DNA of 33,307 nucleotides from Sebaldella sp. S0638 (lineage in GTDB: Bacteria > Fusobacteriota > Fusobacteriia > Fusobacteriales > Leptotrichiaceae), in the NCBI RefSeq assembly GCF_024158605.1, contig NZ_JAMZGM010000042.1:1-33307 (forward strand), in the 5' to 3' direction. This document shows, piece after piece, positions 14,706 to 24,200 of the stretch. The notes below the pieces were generated by a model. That model made no database searches. It had not been told where the DNA came from and saw only the letters and a list, made by a program, of their open reading frames with translations. The translations under genes were made by a program, and so were the position numbers. The stretch's first letter is position 1. The number at the start of each line of letters is the position of its first letter.

Positions 14706-14945
14706 ATAGTAAATATTGAACCGAATCATTTACAGATAGAAACAGAAGACGGCGTTCTTTATAAAAATACCTCGGATTATATGGAAACAGGAAGCTCTTC
14801 TTCTATGATGGATTCACATAGAATAGATGCTATTCCTGTAGGAACAAGCCGTGAAGTAAATCTCGACTATAAAATAAAAGGTGAGCCGAAGTTTCTCGAT
14901 TTTGTCGCAGGTGACAGAGTAATAGGAAAACTGATACTGAAATAA
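14706..14945 (+). CDS. Unrecognised small gene, 79 codons, apparent AUA start
   Basis: The 494-base stretch between the second L,D-transpeptidase and smc holds an intact frame with no normal start codon at its head. GGAGGAG (14691-14697) is followed after 8 bases by ATA 14706, exactly where a start codon is expected. The frame runs VNIEPNHLQIETEDGVLY and on to FVAGDRVIGKLILK, stop TAA 14943-14945. Composition is that of a real beta-rich protein, without signal peptide or membrane segment. The pattern D-G-x-x-Y, then I-P-x-G-x-S-R-E and alternating strands faintly recalls the DUF4352 immunoglobulin-like fold, but this is weak. It may be a gene with a rare start codon, a gene whose ATG mutated, or the C-terminal remnant of a longer protein. 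A dedicated terminator follows. Confidence 0.5.
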   Translation: MVNIEPNHLQIETEDGVLYKNTSDYMETGSSSSMMDSHRIDAIPVGTSREVNLDYKIKGEPKFLDFVAGDRVIGKLILK

Positions 14946-14969
14946 AGAAAATATAATTTTAATATAACG

Positions 14970-15000
14970 CGGGCATAAGAGATTATGCTCATTTTTATTT
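14970..15000 (+). terminator. Terminator between the 79-codon frame and smc
   Basis: GGGCATAA (14971-14978), loop GAGA, TTATGCTC (14983-14990, one G-U pair), then a T-rich tract. It gives the 79-codon frame its own transcript end and isolates smc. Confidence 0.75.
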
Positions 15001-15018
15001 ATAAAATTTCTCTATTTA

Positions 15019-15027
15019 TGATATAAT
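15019..15027 (+). promoter_or_regulatory. Extended -10 promoter of smc
   Basis: TG-A-TATAAT (15019-15027) is an extended -10 element about 30 bases before ATG 15057. No convincing -35 hexamer is seen, as is usual for extended -10 promoters. Confidence 0.5.
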
Positions 15028-15056
15028 ATTATAATAAATCTACAATCGGAGGAAAG

Positions 15057-18000
15057 ATGTATTTAAAAGCATTAGAACTGAACGGTTTTAAATCATTTGC
15101 CGAAAAGACTGTAATCGACTTTACTAACGGGATTACATCAATAGTCGGGCCAAACGGAAGCGGCAAGAGTAATATTCTTGATGCTATACTTTGGGTATTG
15201 GGAGAACAAAGCTATAAAAGCATAAGGGCAAAAGACAGTTCAGATGTCATATTTTCTGGAGGAAAAAATAGAAAAGCCAAGTCAGTGGCAGAGGTAAGTC
15301 TTATTATAGATAACAGTGACAGATATCTTGATATAGATTTTACCGATTTAAAAATCACCAGAAGAATATACAGAAGCGGAGAAAATGAATACCTGATAAA
15401 TAATAGAAAAATTCGTCTGAAAGATATAAATAATTTATTTATGGATACAGGAATAGGAAAACAGGCTTACTCAATAATCGGACAGGGAAGGGTAGAAAAG
15501 ATTATCGGTTCTACACCAAAGGAATTAAAAGAGCTTATAGAGGAAGCAGCAGGAGTAAAAAGGGCAAAAACTGAAAAAGAAGATTCTGTAAAAAAATTAA
15601 ATGATATTCAGAGCGAAGTAGAAAAAATAGAATATGTAGAAAATGATCTCGCGTCAAGAGTATCGGCATTAAAGGAGCAGAGTGACAAGGCAAAACTCTA
15701 TAAGGTACTTACCAGAAAGATAAATACTTTGAAGCTGATGACTGTAAATTATAATATAAATCAAAAAAATACTGATAAAAAAGATTTGAAAGAAAAGATA
15801 GAGTCGTTAAATATCAAGATAAAAGAAGTAGAAAATGAATTTTCCATAAAAGAAAGTGAATTAAGAGAAGTAAATCAATACAGGGAAGATTCATATACCA
15901 AGCTTCAGGAGAAAAAAGACGCTAATCTTGAGATATTTAAAGAACTGGAAGTATTGAAAAATAAAATATCAGAGATTAATAACAGGTCATCAAACCTTGA
16001 AGTGGAGTTTCAGGAAAAAGGCAAGCGAAGAGAAAATATAGAAAGTGAACTGAAAGAAAAAAATCTGGTACTTGAAAACAGTAAAAAAGAACTGGATGAC
16101 ATAAAAAAAGTCTTTGATGAAAAAAATAACGATAAAAAAAATCTGGAAAAAGAACTGGAAGCTATCAAAGAAGAAAGCCTTGCAATAGAAAAAACTCTTG
16201 AAAATCTAAGTAATGAAAACAGGAATTCCGAAATAGAAAAGATCAAGCTGAATGGTGAACTCGAAGATTTGGAAAAAAGAATAAACCTGGCAAAAGCAAG
16301 AGTAAATTCTATTTTGAAAGAAAAAGAAAAAATACTGGAAGATTTTGATAAAATAAGTACAACAATAAAAAAATATGAAGAAACTTCTTCAAAAAACACA
16401 GAAACTCTCAGTGAAAAGAAACAAAATCTCAGAGTAAGCACTGAAAAGTTTCAGGAAATACAGAAAAATAAAGAATTAATATTGAAAAAGCTTAATGAAC
16501 TGAATTATAAAAATACAAATTTATCTACTAAAAAAAGAGCTATTGAAAATATCATAGAAAATAACGAAACATTCGGCAGATCTATAAAGCTGATATTAAA
16601 TAAAAAGATCGACGGTGTATTAGGAGCATTTGCCAATCTGATATCAATACCCGAAGAATACCAATATGCTGTACAGATATTATCAGGAAGTAATTTTCAG
16701 GATATAGTAACAAACAATGATAATACTGCGAAAAAATGTATAGATATATTAAAAAACGAGAAAATAGGAAGAGCTTCTTTTCTTCCGCTGGAAACTATAA
16801 AAACAGGCAGGGCAATGGATAAACTTCCATCAGGCGGGAATATACTGGGATTTGTAAGAGATCTGGTGACTTATGATAAAAGAATTGAAAAAGCTGCTTT
16901 TTTTGTATTCGGTAATTCTATTATGGTAAAGGATCTGGACAGCGGACTGCAAATACTAAAAAATGGTTTTAATGACAGAATTATTACTATAGACGGCGAG
17001 CTGATAACTTCGAGGGGTAGAATAAGCGGAGGTTTCAAGAGCAAAGGAAGAGATGAGCTTTTTGAAAGGAAAAAAGAGCTTGGGGAAATAAACAGCACTC
17101 TTGAAGAACTTATTAAAGAAACGGAATTGTGTTCGGCAGAAATAGAAAAGGCAGAAGCGCTTGAAAAAGACATGAGCAGCCGTATACAGGAAGAAAGAGC
17201 AGAGCTTCAGGAACTGGAAAGCCGGAATATTGACTTTAATAATGAATTCGAAACTGCAAAATCTGAATATAACAGAAGCAAAAGAGAATTAGATACAGTT
17301 AATTTTGAGGAAAATGATAATAAAGAGTTTATAGAAAAACAGGTTTTGAAAATCGAGGAAAAGAAAAAGTTAATTTCCCAATTTGATCTGAATATAGAAA
17401 ATAATAATAAACTTATTATAGAAACTGCAGAGAAGAAAGAAAAAATAAGAGATACAGGTGAACTTACCGCGAAACTTAATGAGATTTCCATAGAGAGTGC
17501 AATATTAAATGAGAAGTTTATGAATTATAAGGTACGTTACGATGAGATAAGTACCGAATATGACAGGCTTCTGAAAGAAAAACAGACACTGGATTCTTTT
17601 TTCTCGGAAAACAGTAACTTGAAAGAAGAGTTAAGCATCAAAAATAAAGAGATAGTGGAAACTATCAGTAAAAAAAACAATGAAAACACTAAACTGCTTG
17701 ATGAAATAAAAGAACTCGAGCTGGAAATCAGAAAGCTGGAATCAGGTGAAAAAGAGCTGATAAGCAAAGTAAAAGATATAGAGACTAAAATAATTCTTAA
17801 TAAAAACGAACATGTGAAGCATGTAGAAAATTTTACAAAAATATCAAAGGAATTGGAATATCTTTCACAGGAACACGAGGAAATGCAGATAGAGGAAATA
17901 AACGAAGAAGAATATGAAGAAATAGCAGATGATAATACTCTTGCAGCAACTAAGAGAAAAATGTCCGTTAATGAAAAATCAAGAATGGATATCGGACCGG

Positions 18001-18584
18001 TGAATCTCGCTTCAATAGAAGAATATGAAAAAGAGGAAGAGCGTTACAGACTGCTGTATGAACAGAAGGAAGACCTTCTGAAAAGCCGGGAATCTCTTTT
18101 TACCCTTATCAAAGATATAGAAAGTGAGATAACAGAAAAGTTCGCATATGCTTTCAGGGAAATAAACAAAAACTTTGTTTATATGTGTAAAGAGATACTT
18201 AATAATGCCAAAGGGGAGATAAAAATTCTTGATGAGGAAAATCTGCTGGAAACAGGTTTGGAATTAAGCGTAAAATATAAAAATAAACCTGAACAAACCC
18301 TGCTTTTATTATCTGGGGGAGAGAAATCAATGCTTGCAGTATCATTTATTATGGCGATTTTTATTTTTAAGCCCAGCCCGTTTACGTTTTTCGATGAAAT
18401 AGAAGCTGCGCTGGATGATGCAAACACTAAAAAAATAGTAAAGCTCTTAAATGAATTTACAAATAAGTCACAGTTTATACTGATTACGCATAATAAAGAA
18501 ACAATGAAAGGTTCTCACAGGCTTTACGGGGTTACAATGAATAAAGAGATAGGAGAATCAAGAATAGTAAGTGTAGATATTTAA
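15057..18584 (+). CDS. smc: Chromosome condensation and segregation protein Smc
   Basis: 1175 residues, normal length for bacterial Smc. The N-terminal ATPase half starts YLKALELNGFKSFAEKT with Walker A GPNGSGKSN (31-39). Long coiled coils rich in Lys/Glu flank a hinge (about residues 515-640, with GVLGAFANLISIPEEYQYAV and SGGNILGFVRDLV). The C-terminal half carries the signature LLSGGEKS (about 1084-1091) and Walker B FTFFDEIEAALDDAN (about 1110-1124). Smc dimers, with ScpA and ScpB, extrude DNA loops and help resolve sister origins; neither Scp gene is in this window. GGAGG lies just before the ATG. The Walker B segment reads FFDEIEA where many orthologues have VLDEVDA, a conservative change. 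Confidence 0.93.
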   Translation: MYLKALELNGFKSFAEKTVIDFTNGITSIVGPNGSGKSNILDAILWVLGEQSYKSIRAKDSSDVIFSGGKNRKAKSVAEVSLIIDNSDRYLDIDFTDLKITRRIYRSGENEYLINNRKIRLKDINNLFMDTGIGKQAYSIIGQGRVEKIIGSTPKELKELIEEAAGVKRAKTEKEDSVKKLNDIQSEVEKIEYVENDLASRVSALKEQSDKAKLYKVLTRKINTLKLMTVNYNINQKNTDKKDLKEKIESLNIKIKEVENEFSIKESELREVNQYREDSYTKLQEKKDANLEIFKELEVLKNKISEINNRSSNLEVEFQEKGKRRENIESELKEKNLVLENSKKELDDIKKVFDEKNNDKKNLEKELEAIKEESLAIEKTLENLSNENRNSEIEKIKLNGELEDLEKRINLAKARVNSILKEKEKILEDFDKISTTIKKYEETSSKNTETLSEKKQNLRVSTEKFQEIQKNKELILKKLNELNYKNTNLSTKKRAIENIIENNETFGRSIKLILNKKIDGVLGAFANLISIPEEYQYAVQILSGSNFQDIVTNNDNTAKKCIDILKNEKIGRASFLPLETIKTGRAMDKLPSGGNILGFVRDLVTYDKRIEKAAFFVFGNSIMVKDLDSGLQILKNGFNDRIITIDGELITSRGRISGGFKSKGRDELFERKKELGEINSTLEELIKETELCSAEIEKAEALEKDMSSRIQEERAELQELESRNIDFNNEFETAKSEYNRSKRELDTVNFEENDNKEFIEKQVLKIEEKKKLISQFDLNIENNNKLIIETAEKKEKIRDTGELTAKLNEISIESAILNEKFMNYKVRYDEISTEYDRLLKEKQTLDSFFSENSNLKEELSIKNKEIVETISKKNNENTKLLDEIKELELEIRKLESGEKELISKVKDIETKIILNKNEHVKHVENFTKISKELEYLSQEHEEMQIEEINEEEYEEIADDNTLAATKRKMSVNEKSRMDIGPVNLASIEEYEKEEERYRLLYEQKEDLLKSRESLFTLIKDIESEITEKFAYAFREINKNFVYMCKEILNNAKGEIKILDEENLLETGLELSVKYKNKPEQTLLLLSGGEKSMLAVSFIMAIFIFKPSPFTFFDEIEAALDDANTKKIVKLLNEFTNKSQFILITHNKETMKGSHRLYGVTMNKEIGESRIVSVDI

Positions 18585-18637
18585 AGTATCAATATAAGGA
18601 ATATAAATGAAATATTTATTTGTTTAATTATTTTTTA

Positions 18638-18666
18638 TTCTATATTCTAAAGAAAAATGATATAAT
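18638..18666 (+). promoter_or_regulatory. Promoter of the hydrolase-mlaA operon
   Basis: Extended -10 TGATATAAT (18658-18666), with only a weak -35 (TTCTAT, 18638-18643). ATG 18715 is about 48 bases downstream of the -10. Confidence 0.45.
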
Positions 18667-18714
18667 GTAAATTAATTTTAGGAAAGAAAAAATAGATATA
18701 TAAGGAGTTAGAGT

Positions 18715-20013
18715 ATGAAGTTAAAAAAATTGATTTTGACAGTAATAGTTATTGTTTTTTCTGTCATATCATTTAGTGCTGAAAGTGATGATGTATATGA
18801 AGTAGCCAAAAATTATCCATATAAAGACAGTCCGCTTATGGCTACTGTATTTGGAACACCTTCAAAAGACTGGTATAAATTTAACAAAACAAAACTGCCT
18901 AAAAAAGATCATGTAAAGGCAGCAAGGGAAAATATACCTGAAATATTGAGAAAATGGACTAATTATGATTATAATATCTGGATACAGAAAGAAGAAGCAC
19001 CGTTGATGATAATAATATCAGGAACAGGTTCTACATATGACAGTTCACTGTCAATGTATCTGGGGATGATGTTTAATGATAACGGATATAATGTAATAGC
19101 TATAAGTTCTACAAGTACTCTGCCTTTTATAGTAAGTCAGGGGCAGAACAATTACTCGGGATATCTAAAAGATGATATTAAAGATGTATATAATATTCTA
19201 CAGGGAATTATAGCTAAATATTCAGATACAATGAAAGTATCAGATGTTTATGTGACAGGATATAGTCTTGGCGGCTTCCAGTCATTACTTCTTCATGAGT
19301 ATGACAGTGAACAGAAAAAAATAGGAATCAAGAAGTCGCTTCTTCTGAACAGTCCTACTGATATATTCAAGGCATCGCAGATTTTGGATGGATATCTTGT
19401 AAAGAACGGAATATATGATGCAGAGGGAATAGAAAAATACTTTGATTCTATATTTCAGAAAATGTTAAAAAGTAAAGATATAAAACTAGCGAATTTTGAT
19501 ATGAATAATCTTCCAGAGCTGATGAAAGGACTTGATCTTTCTGACAGAGACCTTGGTATACTAACAGGACTTCTGTTCAGAGTATATTCAGCTAATCTTA
19601 CTTTTACCGGCGACGTATTTAATGGCGGAGGCAGACTTGTAAAGATGGATAAAGTGCCTGCAAGATTTGACAGTGTAACGAATTATTTCCTGGACGGGTT
19701 GTCTATATCTTATGATGAATATGCTTCGGAGATATTATATCCGTATTTGATAAAGAATGGGAAATTCAGCGGAAGTTATGAAGATTTTCTTATGACTTTT
19801 TCAATGAAGAACAGTGAAGAATTTATTAGAACTCATAATGATGACATTATTTTTGTGACGTCATTGGATGATATACTAATAGATCAGCAGGATATTGCAT
19901 ACATAAGAAGAACGTTTAAGAACAGAGTATTTTTCCCGTACGGAGGACATACCGGAATGCTATGGCATGCAGAGGTGGATAAAATATTATTAGAAAAATT
20001 AAAGGAGGAGTAG
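18715..20013 (+). CDS. Secreted alpha/beta-hydrolase paired with MlaA
   Basis: 432 residues with a signal peptide (about 1-22, ending SVISFSA). The core is an alpha/beta-hydrolase fold: a strand APLMIIISGTGSTYDSS, the nucleophile elbow GYSLGG with Ser184, a likely acid at Asp385/386 (SLDDIL) and His412 (GGHTG). It is therefore a serine hydrolase, plausibly a lipase, esterase or phospholipase in the periplasm. The gene ends 2 bases before mlaA, whose product removes phospholipids from the outer leaflet of the outer membrane. That pairing points to a lipid or lysophospholipid substrate, which is inference. The ribosome binding site AAGGAG is clear. I do not recognise a named family beyond the fold. 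Confidence 0.78.
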   Translation: MKLKKLILTVIVIVFSVISFSAESDDVYEVAKNYPYKDSPLMATVFGTPSKDWYKFNKTKLPKKDHVKAARENIPEILRKWTNYDYNIWIQKEEAPLMIIISGTGSTYDSSLSMYLGMMFNDNGYNVIAISSTSTLPFIVSQGQNNYSGYLKDDIKDVYNILQGIIAKYSDTMKVSDVYVTGYSLGGFQSLLLHEYDSEQKKIGIKKSLLLNSPTDIFKASQILDGYLVKNGIYDAEGIEKYFDSIFQKMLKSKDIKLANFDMNNLPELMKGLDLSDRDLGILTGLLFRVYSANLTFTGDVFNGGGRLVKMDKVPARFDSVTNYFLDGLSISYDEYASEILYPYLIKNGKFSGSYEDFLMTFSMKNSEEFIRTHNDDIIFVTSLDDILIDQQDIAYIRRTFKNRVFFPYGGHTGMLWHAEVDKILLEKLKEE

Positions 20014-20015
20014 TA

Positions 20016-20972
20016 ATGAAGAAATTTATGTTAATTGGTTGTCTTGTATCTGCAGCTATGGGTCTTAATACTGCTTTTTCCAGCAGCCATACAGATCAGA
20101 TAGAAGTAGAGCTTAATAAAAATAACATTTATGAGGAATTTACAGACGAAATAGAAATGCCGAACTCTGATAAATATTTTGTAAGTGAGGAAAAAAATCC
20201 GGATTTGACTATAGATGAAGGAAAAGTAGAAAAGCTGGAAACATATATTATAATTCCTAAGGACGATTTTGGAATTCTGGCAAGTAATCTTAAGTATCCT
20301 GATGAAGATTATATATTAGTGGATAAGGTATTTAAGTTTACAGACATAGATGACAGCCTTGAGCCGTTTAACAGAAGGATGTATGCGTTTAATACAGAAG
20401 TAGATCGTTATGTTTATATACCGGTTACCAGTGTTTATACTGCATTTGTTCCTAAACCTATCAGGGTAGGAATAAATAACTTCTTTGTGAATTTAGGAGA
20501 AATAACTACTACATTTAACTCAATATTACAGTTAAGACCAGATAAAGCACTGAATTCAATTGGTCGTTTTGCAATAAACAGTACTGTCGGGCTTGCCGGG
20601 ATCTTTGATGTGGCAAAACATGCAGGACTGAAAAATGATCCGGAAACTTTCGGGGAAACTCTGGGAGTATACGGTGTGAATCCAGGATCATATCTGGTAG
20701 TGCCGTTAACAGGACCTACTACTGTAAGAGATGGTGTCGGAATGCTGGTAGACGGATATGTCTCAGGAGAAATACAGAATAAAATTTTTGATAATACTGT
20801 TTATGAAATTGGAATAGAAAAAAATGTATTCTTCCCGACTAAGACCACTGCACAGGGTCTGAATGCCAGAGCAATGGTAAAATTCAAATATGGAGATATG
20901 AATTCACCTTTTGAATATGATCTGGCAAGAGCTTTCATATTTAATTACAGACAATTACAAATTGGAAAATAA
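20016..20972 (+). CDS. mlaA: MlaA (VacJ) outer-membrane lipid-asymmetry protein
   Basis: 318 residues. The MlaA domain occupies about 112-300 and starts DSLEPFNRRMYAFNTEVDRY, followed by PIRVGINNFFVNLGE, LNSIGRFAINSTVGLAGIFD and FGETLGVYGVNPGSYLVVPL, all hallmark segments. MlaA forms a ring in the outer membrane that lets misplaced phospholipids leave the outer leaflet toward MlaC and MlaFEDB. Unusually, about 85 acidic residues separate the signal peptide from the domain. The N-terminus is ambiguous: a Cys at position 9 is too early for a normal lipobox, so a type I signal peptide cleaved near AFS is likelier than a lipid anchor. No other mla genes are in the window. It is co-transcribed with the hydrolase. 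Confidence 0.88.
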   Translation: MKKFMLIGCLVSAAMGLNTAFSSSHTDQIEVELNKNNIYEEFTDEIEMPNSDKYFVSEEKNPDLTIDEGKVEKLETYIIIPKDDFGILASNLKYPDEDYILVDKVFKFTDIDDSLEPFNRRMYAFNTEVDRYVYIPVTSVYTAFVPKPIRVGINNFFVNLGEITTTFNSILQLRPDKALNSIGRFAINSTVGLAGIFDVAKHAGLKNDPETFGETLGVYGVNPGSYLVVPLTGPTTVRDGVGMLVDGYVSGEIQNKIFDNTVYEIGIEKNVFFPTKTTAQGLNARAMVKFKYGDMNSPFEYDLARAFIFNYRQLQIGK

Positions 20973-20991
20973 TATTTATAAATATAAATAT

Positions 20992-21024
20992 AAAGATGAG
21001 CTGAAAATGCTCATCTTTTGTTTT
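20992..21024 (+). terminator. Terminator after mlaA
   Basis: AAAGATGAGC (20992-21001), a 7-base loop and GCTCATCTTT (21009-21018) form a perfect 10-bp stem, followed by TTGTTTT. Confidence 0.85.
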
Positions 21025-21074
21025 AAATTTAATATTGTATGTTGTTCATTTGTGTTATAGAAAATAAAAGATTA

Positions 21075-21103
21075 TTGACAATTTAAACTAAGTTTAGTAA
21101 AAT
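21075..21103 (+). promoter_or_regulatory. Autotransporter promoter with overlapping palindromes
   Basis: TTGACA (21075-21080), 17 bases, TAAAAT (21098-21103). The spacer holds two overlapping perfect palindromes, TAAACT-A-AGTTTA (21084-21096) and ACTAA-GT-TTAGT (21087-21098). A regulator bound there would block RNA polymerase. The transcript leader before ATG 21203 is about 90 bases. The operator role is inferred from position and symmetry only. Confidence 0.6.
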
Positions 21104-21202
21104 ATAATATAGGTACTTATATATACAAATAGAAAGGAGTTATAAAGAGAAAAAAGCACGCATAATAAATAACAAATATAAAGAGAATCAGGAGAAATTG
21201 TT

Positions 21203-24200
21203 ATGAAAAGAAATAAAAAATTATTAGTATCATTTGCAGCGCTGAATGCAATGATCCCGGCCTATGTTGCCGGTCAGACAACATCAGTAGTCAAATATGA
21301 CAGACTTTATAACAGTATGATAAATAACATTAAAACCGGAAAGTCAAATGATAAAGCATACCAATTATTAGAAAGAACGCTCAACCAAAAAAATAAAGAA
21401 TTGGAAGATTTATATTTTCAGGGTGATTATATAGTCAAACCGGAATACTTGGAATGGCAGATATTTTTCAGCGGTTTTTATCACGAAAGCGAAGGAAATG
21501 ACAATACAAGCGAAAATGCCCGTTATCACTCTAAGGTAGAGTATGGTACAAGCGGATATTATAATGAAAACGGAGAATATATCATAACTGGAACAAATAA
21601 AAGCGTAACCGGAAAACCTTATCAGCCTTTGCAGACAGCTAAGGAAATAGATTTGGGAGTCTCTATACCAATGAAGGGAATTACTAGAGATCCTTCACTT
21701 TTGAACCCGGTTCCTCCGGTAGAAATAAACGTTAATCCAGGAACGCTGAATGTAACACCTCCGTCAGCAGCTAATATACCTACAGTAAATACACTGGTAT
21801 TTCAGCCAATGACACCTACAGTGGAATCTCCTTCACTTACTTCTGTACCTGTAATTACTGTAAAAGGAGCAGGCGGTGGAAATTCCGACGGGGCATATTT
21901 CGTACAGGGCGGTTCAAGTCACGCAGTAATCAGTCAGTGGGATATGATAACCGGAGATATTAATATAAGAGCTACAGGTTTCCAAAATTACAGCTATACA
22001 ATGAATAATGCTACTGGAACAATAAGTTTATCCGGAGCAAGAACGAGTCCGTCAAGTGCTACAGTACCGGGGGCTTATACATCAGCAGCACTGCCGTCTT
22101 CATTGATAACTCAGTCAAGTGTTTCTATGCAGGGATTTTATAGAATAGTAGGGGCACCGGTAGTCAGACTGGGAGCAGGAGTTACATTTACATTAGAAGG
22201 AGATAACAGTTCATTGGCAATGTCACAGCATATTCTTCACTATGATGCACATAGTGAACAGGCCTCTACACTTGACTGGCTTGAAACAAACGGAAGAATA
22301 AGCACAGCAGAAAAATCTGAACTTTCAAAGTATGTTTCCAATACAAACTCTGACTTAATACAGTATGTGGTAAATGAAGGGAAAATGAATCTCGTAGGTA
22401 GAGATGTACTTGCAGTAAATCAGCAGGGACATACATATTCAGGTGATAAGCCTGTTTCTGTTTTTTCTAATAAAGGTGAAATAACTGGATTGAACGATCT
22501 GACAACAAGTGGTTATACTTCAATGAGACAGACGGTATTTGCTTTTCTGGAATCTGGGAATCCTCCCGGAAGAGAACAGATATTCGATAATACAGGAACT
22601 GGAAAGATAGAATTAAGAGCACCTGAAAGTATTGTATATAATATAGGCGGGAATTATGACAAAGTCCATGCAGCAACTTTTATGAATTCAGGTTCTATAA
22701 AAATGTACGGATTGAAAAACGTTGGTGTGTATACAGCAGGGGCTTATAGCGGTTATAGCAGTGCTGCAGGACTTGCTAAGCCGGGAAGAATAGTATTTGA
22801 TACTCCGATAGAAATACTGGGAGACCAGTCAATAGGAATTGATCTTGAAAGACCTATTAATGGTGCTGAAAGCAAAATTAACCTGAAAATAGGCGGAGAA
22901 GGAAATTTATACTCAGGAAATGCCGGAGCCGGATATGATCCGCAATTAGTAGAAGAGTCTACAGGTCTGTATTATAAACTAACAGCAGGCGGAGCGAATA
23001 CACTGGTGACTTTGGATGATTATCTTATAAATGCTGATTCTTACTCTAAAAGAAGTTATCTTGTAAGGGTAGAAGACGGAACTCTGACTCTCGGAGATGG
23101 TAACAGTACAAATAATTCAGGAAAAAATCAGCTGATAGAAAGTGACGGCGGAAATGAAAATATATTGCTGGCTGCAATAGGAAAGTCGGCAAAACTGGTT
23201 ACAGATAAAGATATACAAGTAAATGCTGTAAATGGTATAAGACAAACAGGACTTTATGTGGGAGATTTCACAACAACACCTAGCAACGGCGGAGGAACAA
23301 TGACTTTTGCCGGAAAACTTAATGTAAGCGGAGATGCTTCAAAAGGTGTAGTAGTAGATAAAGCCGGTACGAGTTCAGCTACTGGAGCTTCAATAACTAA
23401 CAGCGGTATGATAAATATTTCAGGCGGAAGTTATTATGACGCAGCTATTAGTAAAACTGTAGGAACAGTAGGAGTAATAGTAAACGGGCAGTATTCAAAA
23501 TTTACTTCATCAGGTATTGGCAGTACTGTAAAAATAGATGTTGCTGATAAAGAATCTACGGCAGTATTTGTAAGTGACGGATTGGCAGATATATCAAATG
23601 GTGATATAAAAACTTCCAATGGTGCATTTAATCTTTATTCAAAAGGTAATACCGCTGTTATTAAATTAACTGATACATTACTTGAAACAGGGCAAAAATC
23701 ACTTTTATTCTATAGCGAGAGTAATGGTAAATTCGATTTAAATAATGTAACAGCTAAGATAAAAGGCGGAACAAATGCAAGTGACAGAGGTACTGCATTC
23801 TATTATCAAGGAACCGGGGGAACTATAAGTTCTGCTGCAATAGAAGCCTATATAAAAAATATGCTTAATAATACTCAGGGACAGCTGACACTTGATATGG
23901 AAGCCGGATCAAGACTGTTTGTAATGGATAATGTAACAATGGATCTAAGTTCAGCAGCAGGAGCAATAGGCTCTTTGGGGATTAATTTTACACCTTCATC
24001 TACTGATTATAAAACTTATATGATGTATAAGAGTTCACTGGGGATAGATCAGAATATTGATCTTGATTCATCATCTGATGCATATAACAGCCTTGAGATT
24101 GCAACTTCAAGTATTACAAATAACGGAAAATCAATAGTTGGTAATCTTGCAGGAAATGTTGCCATAGCACAGGAAAATGGTTTGGATGCATCAGGGACAC

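Noticed and set aside
16010-16441. Minus-strand Ser/Phe-rich frames within smc (also 16871-17767)
   Set aside because: These are the mirror of Glu/Lys-rich coiled-coil codons and show no independent coding signals.
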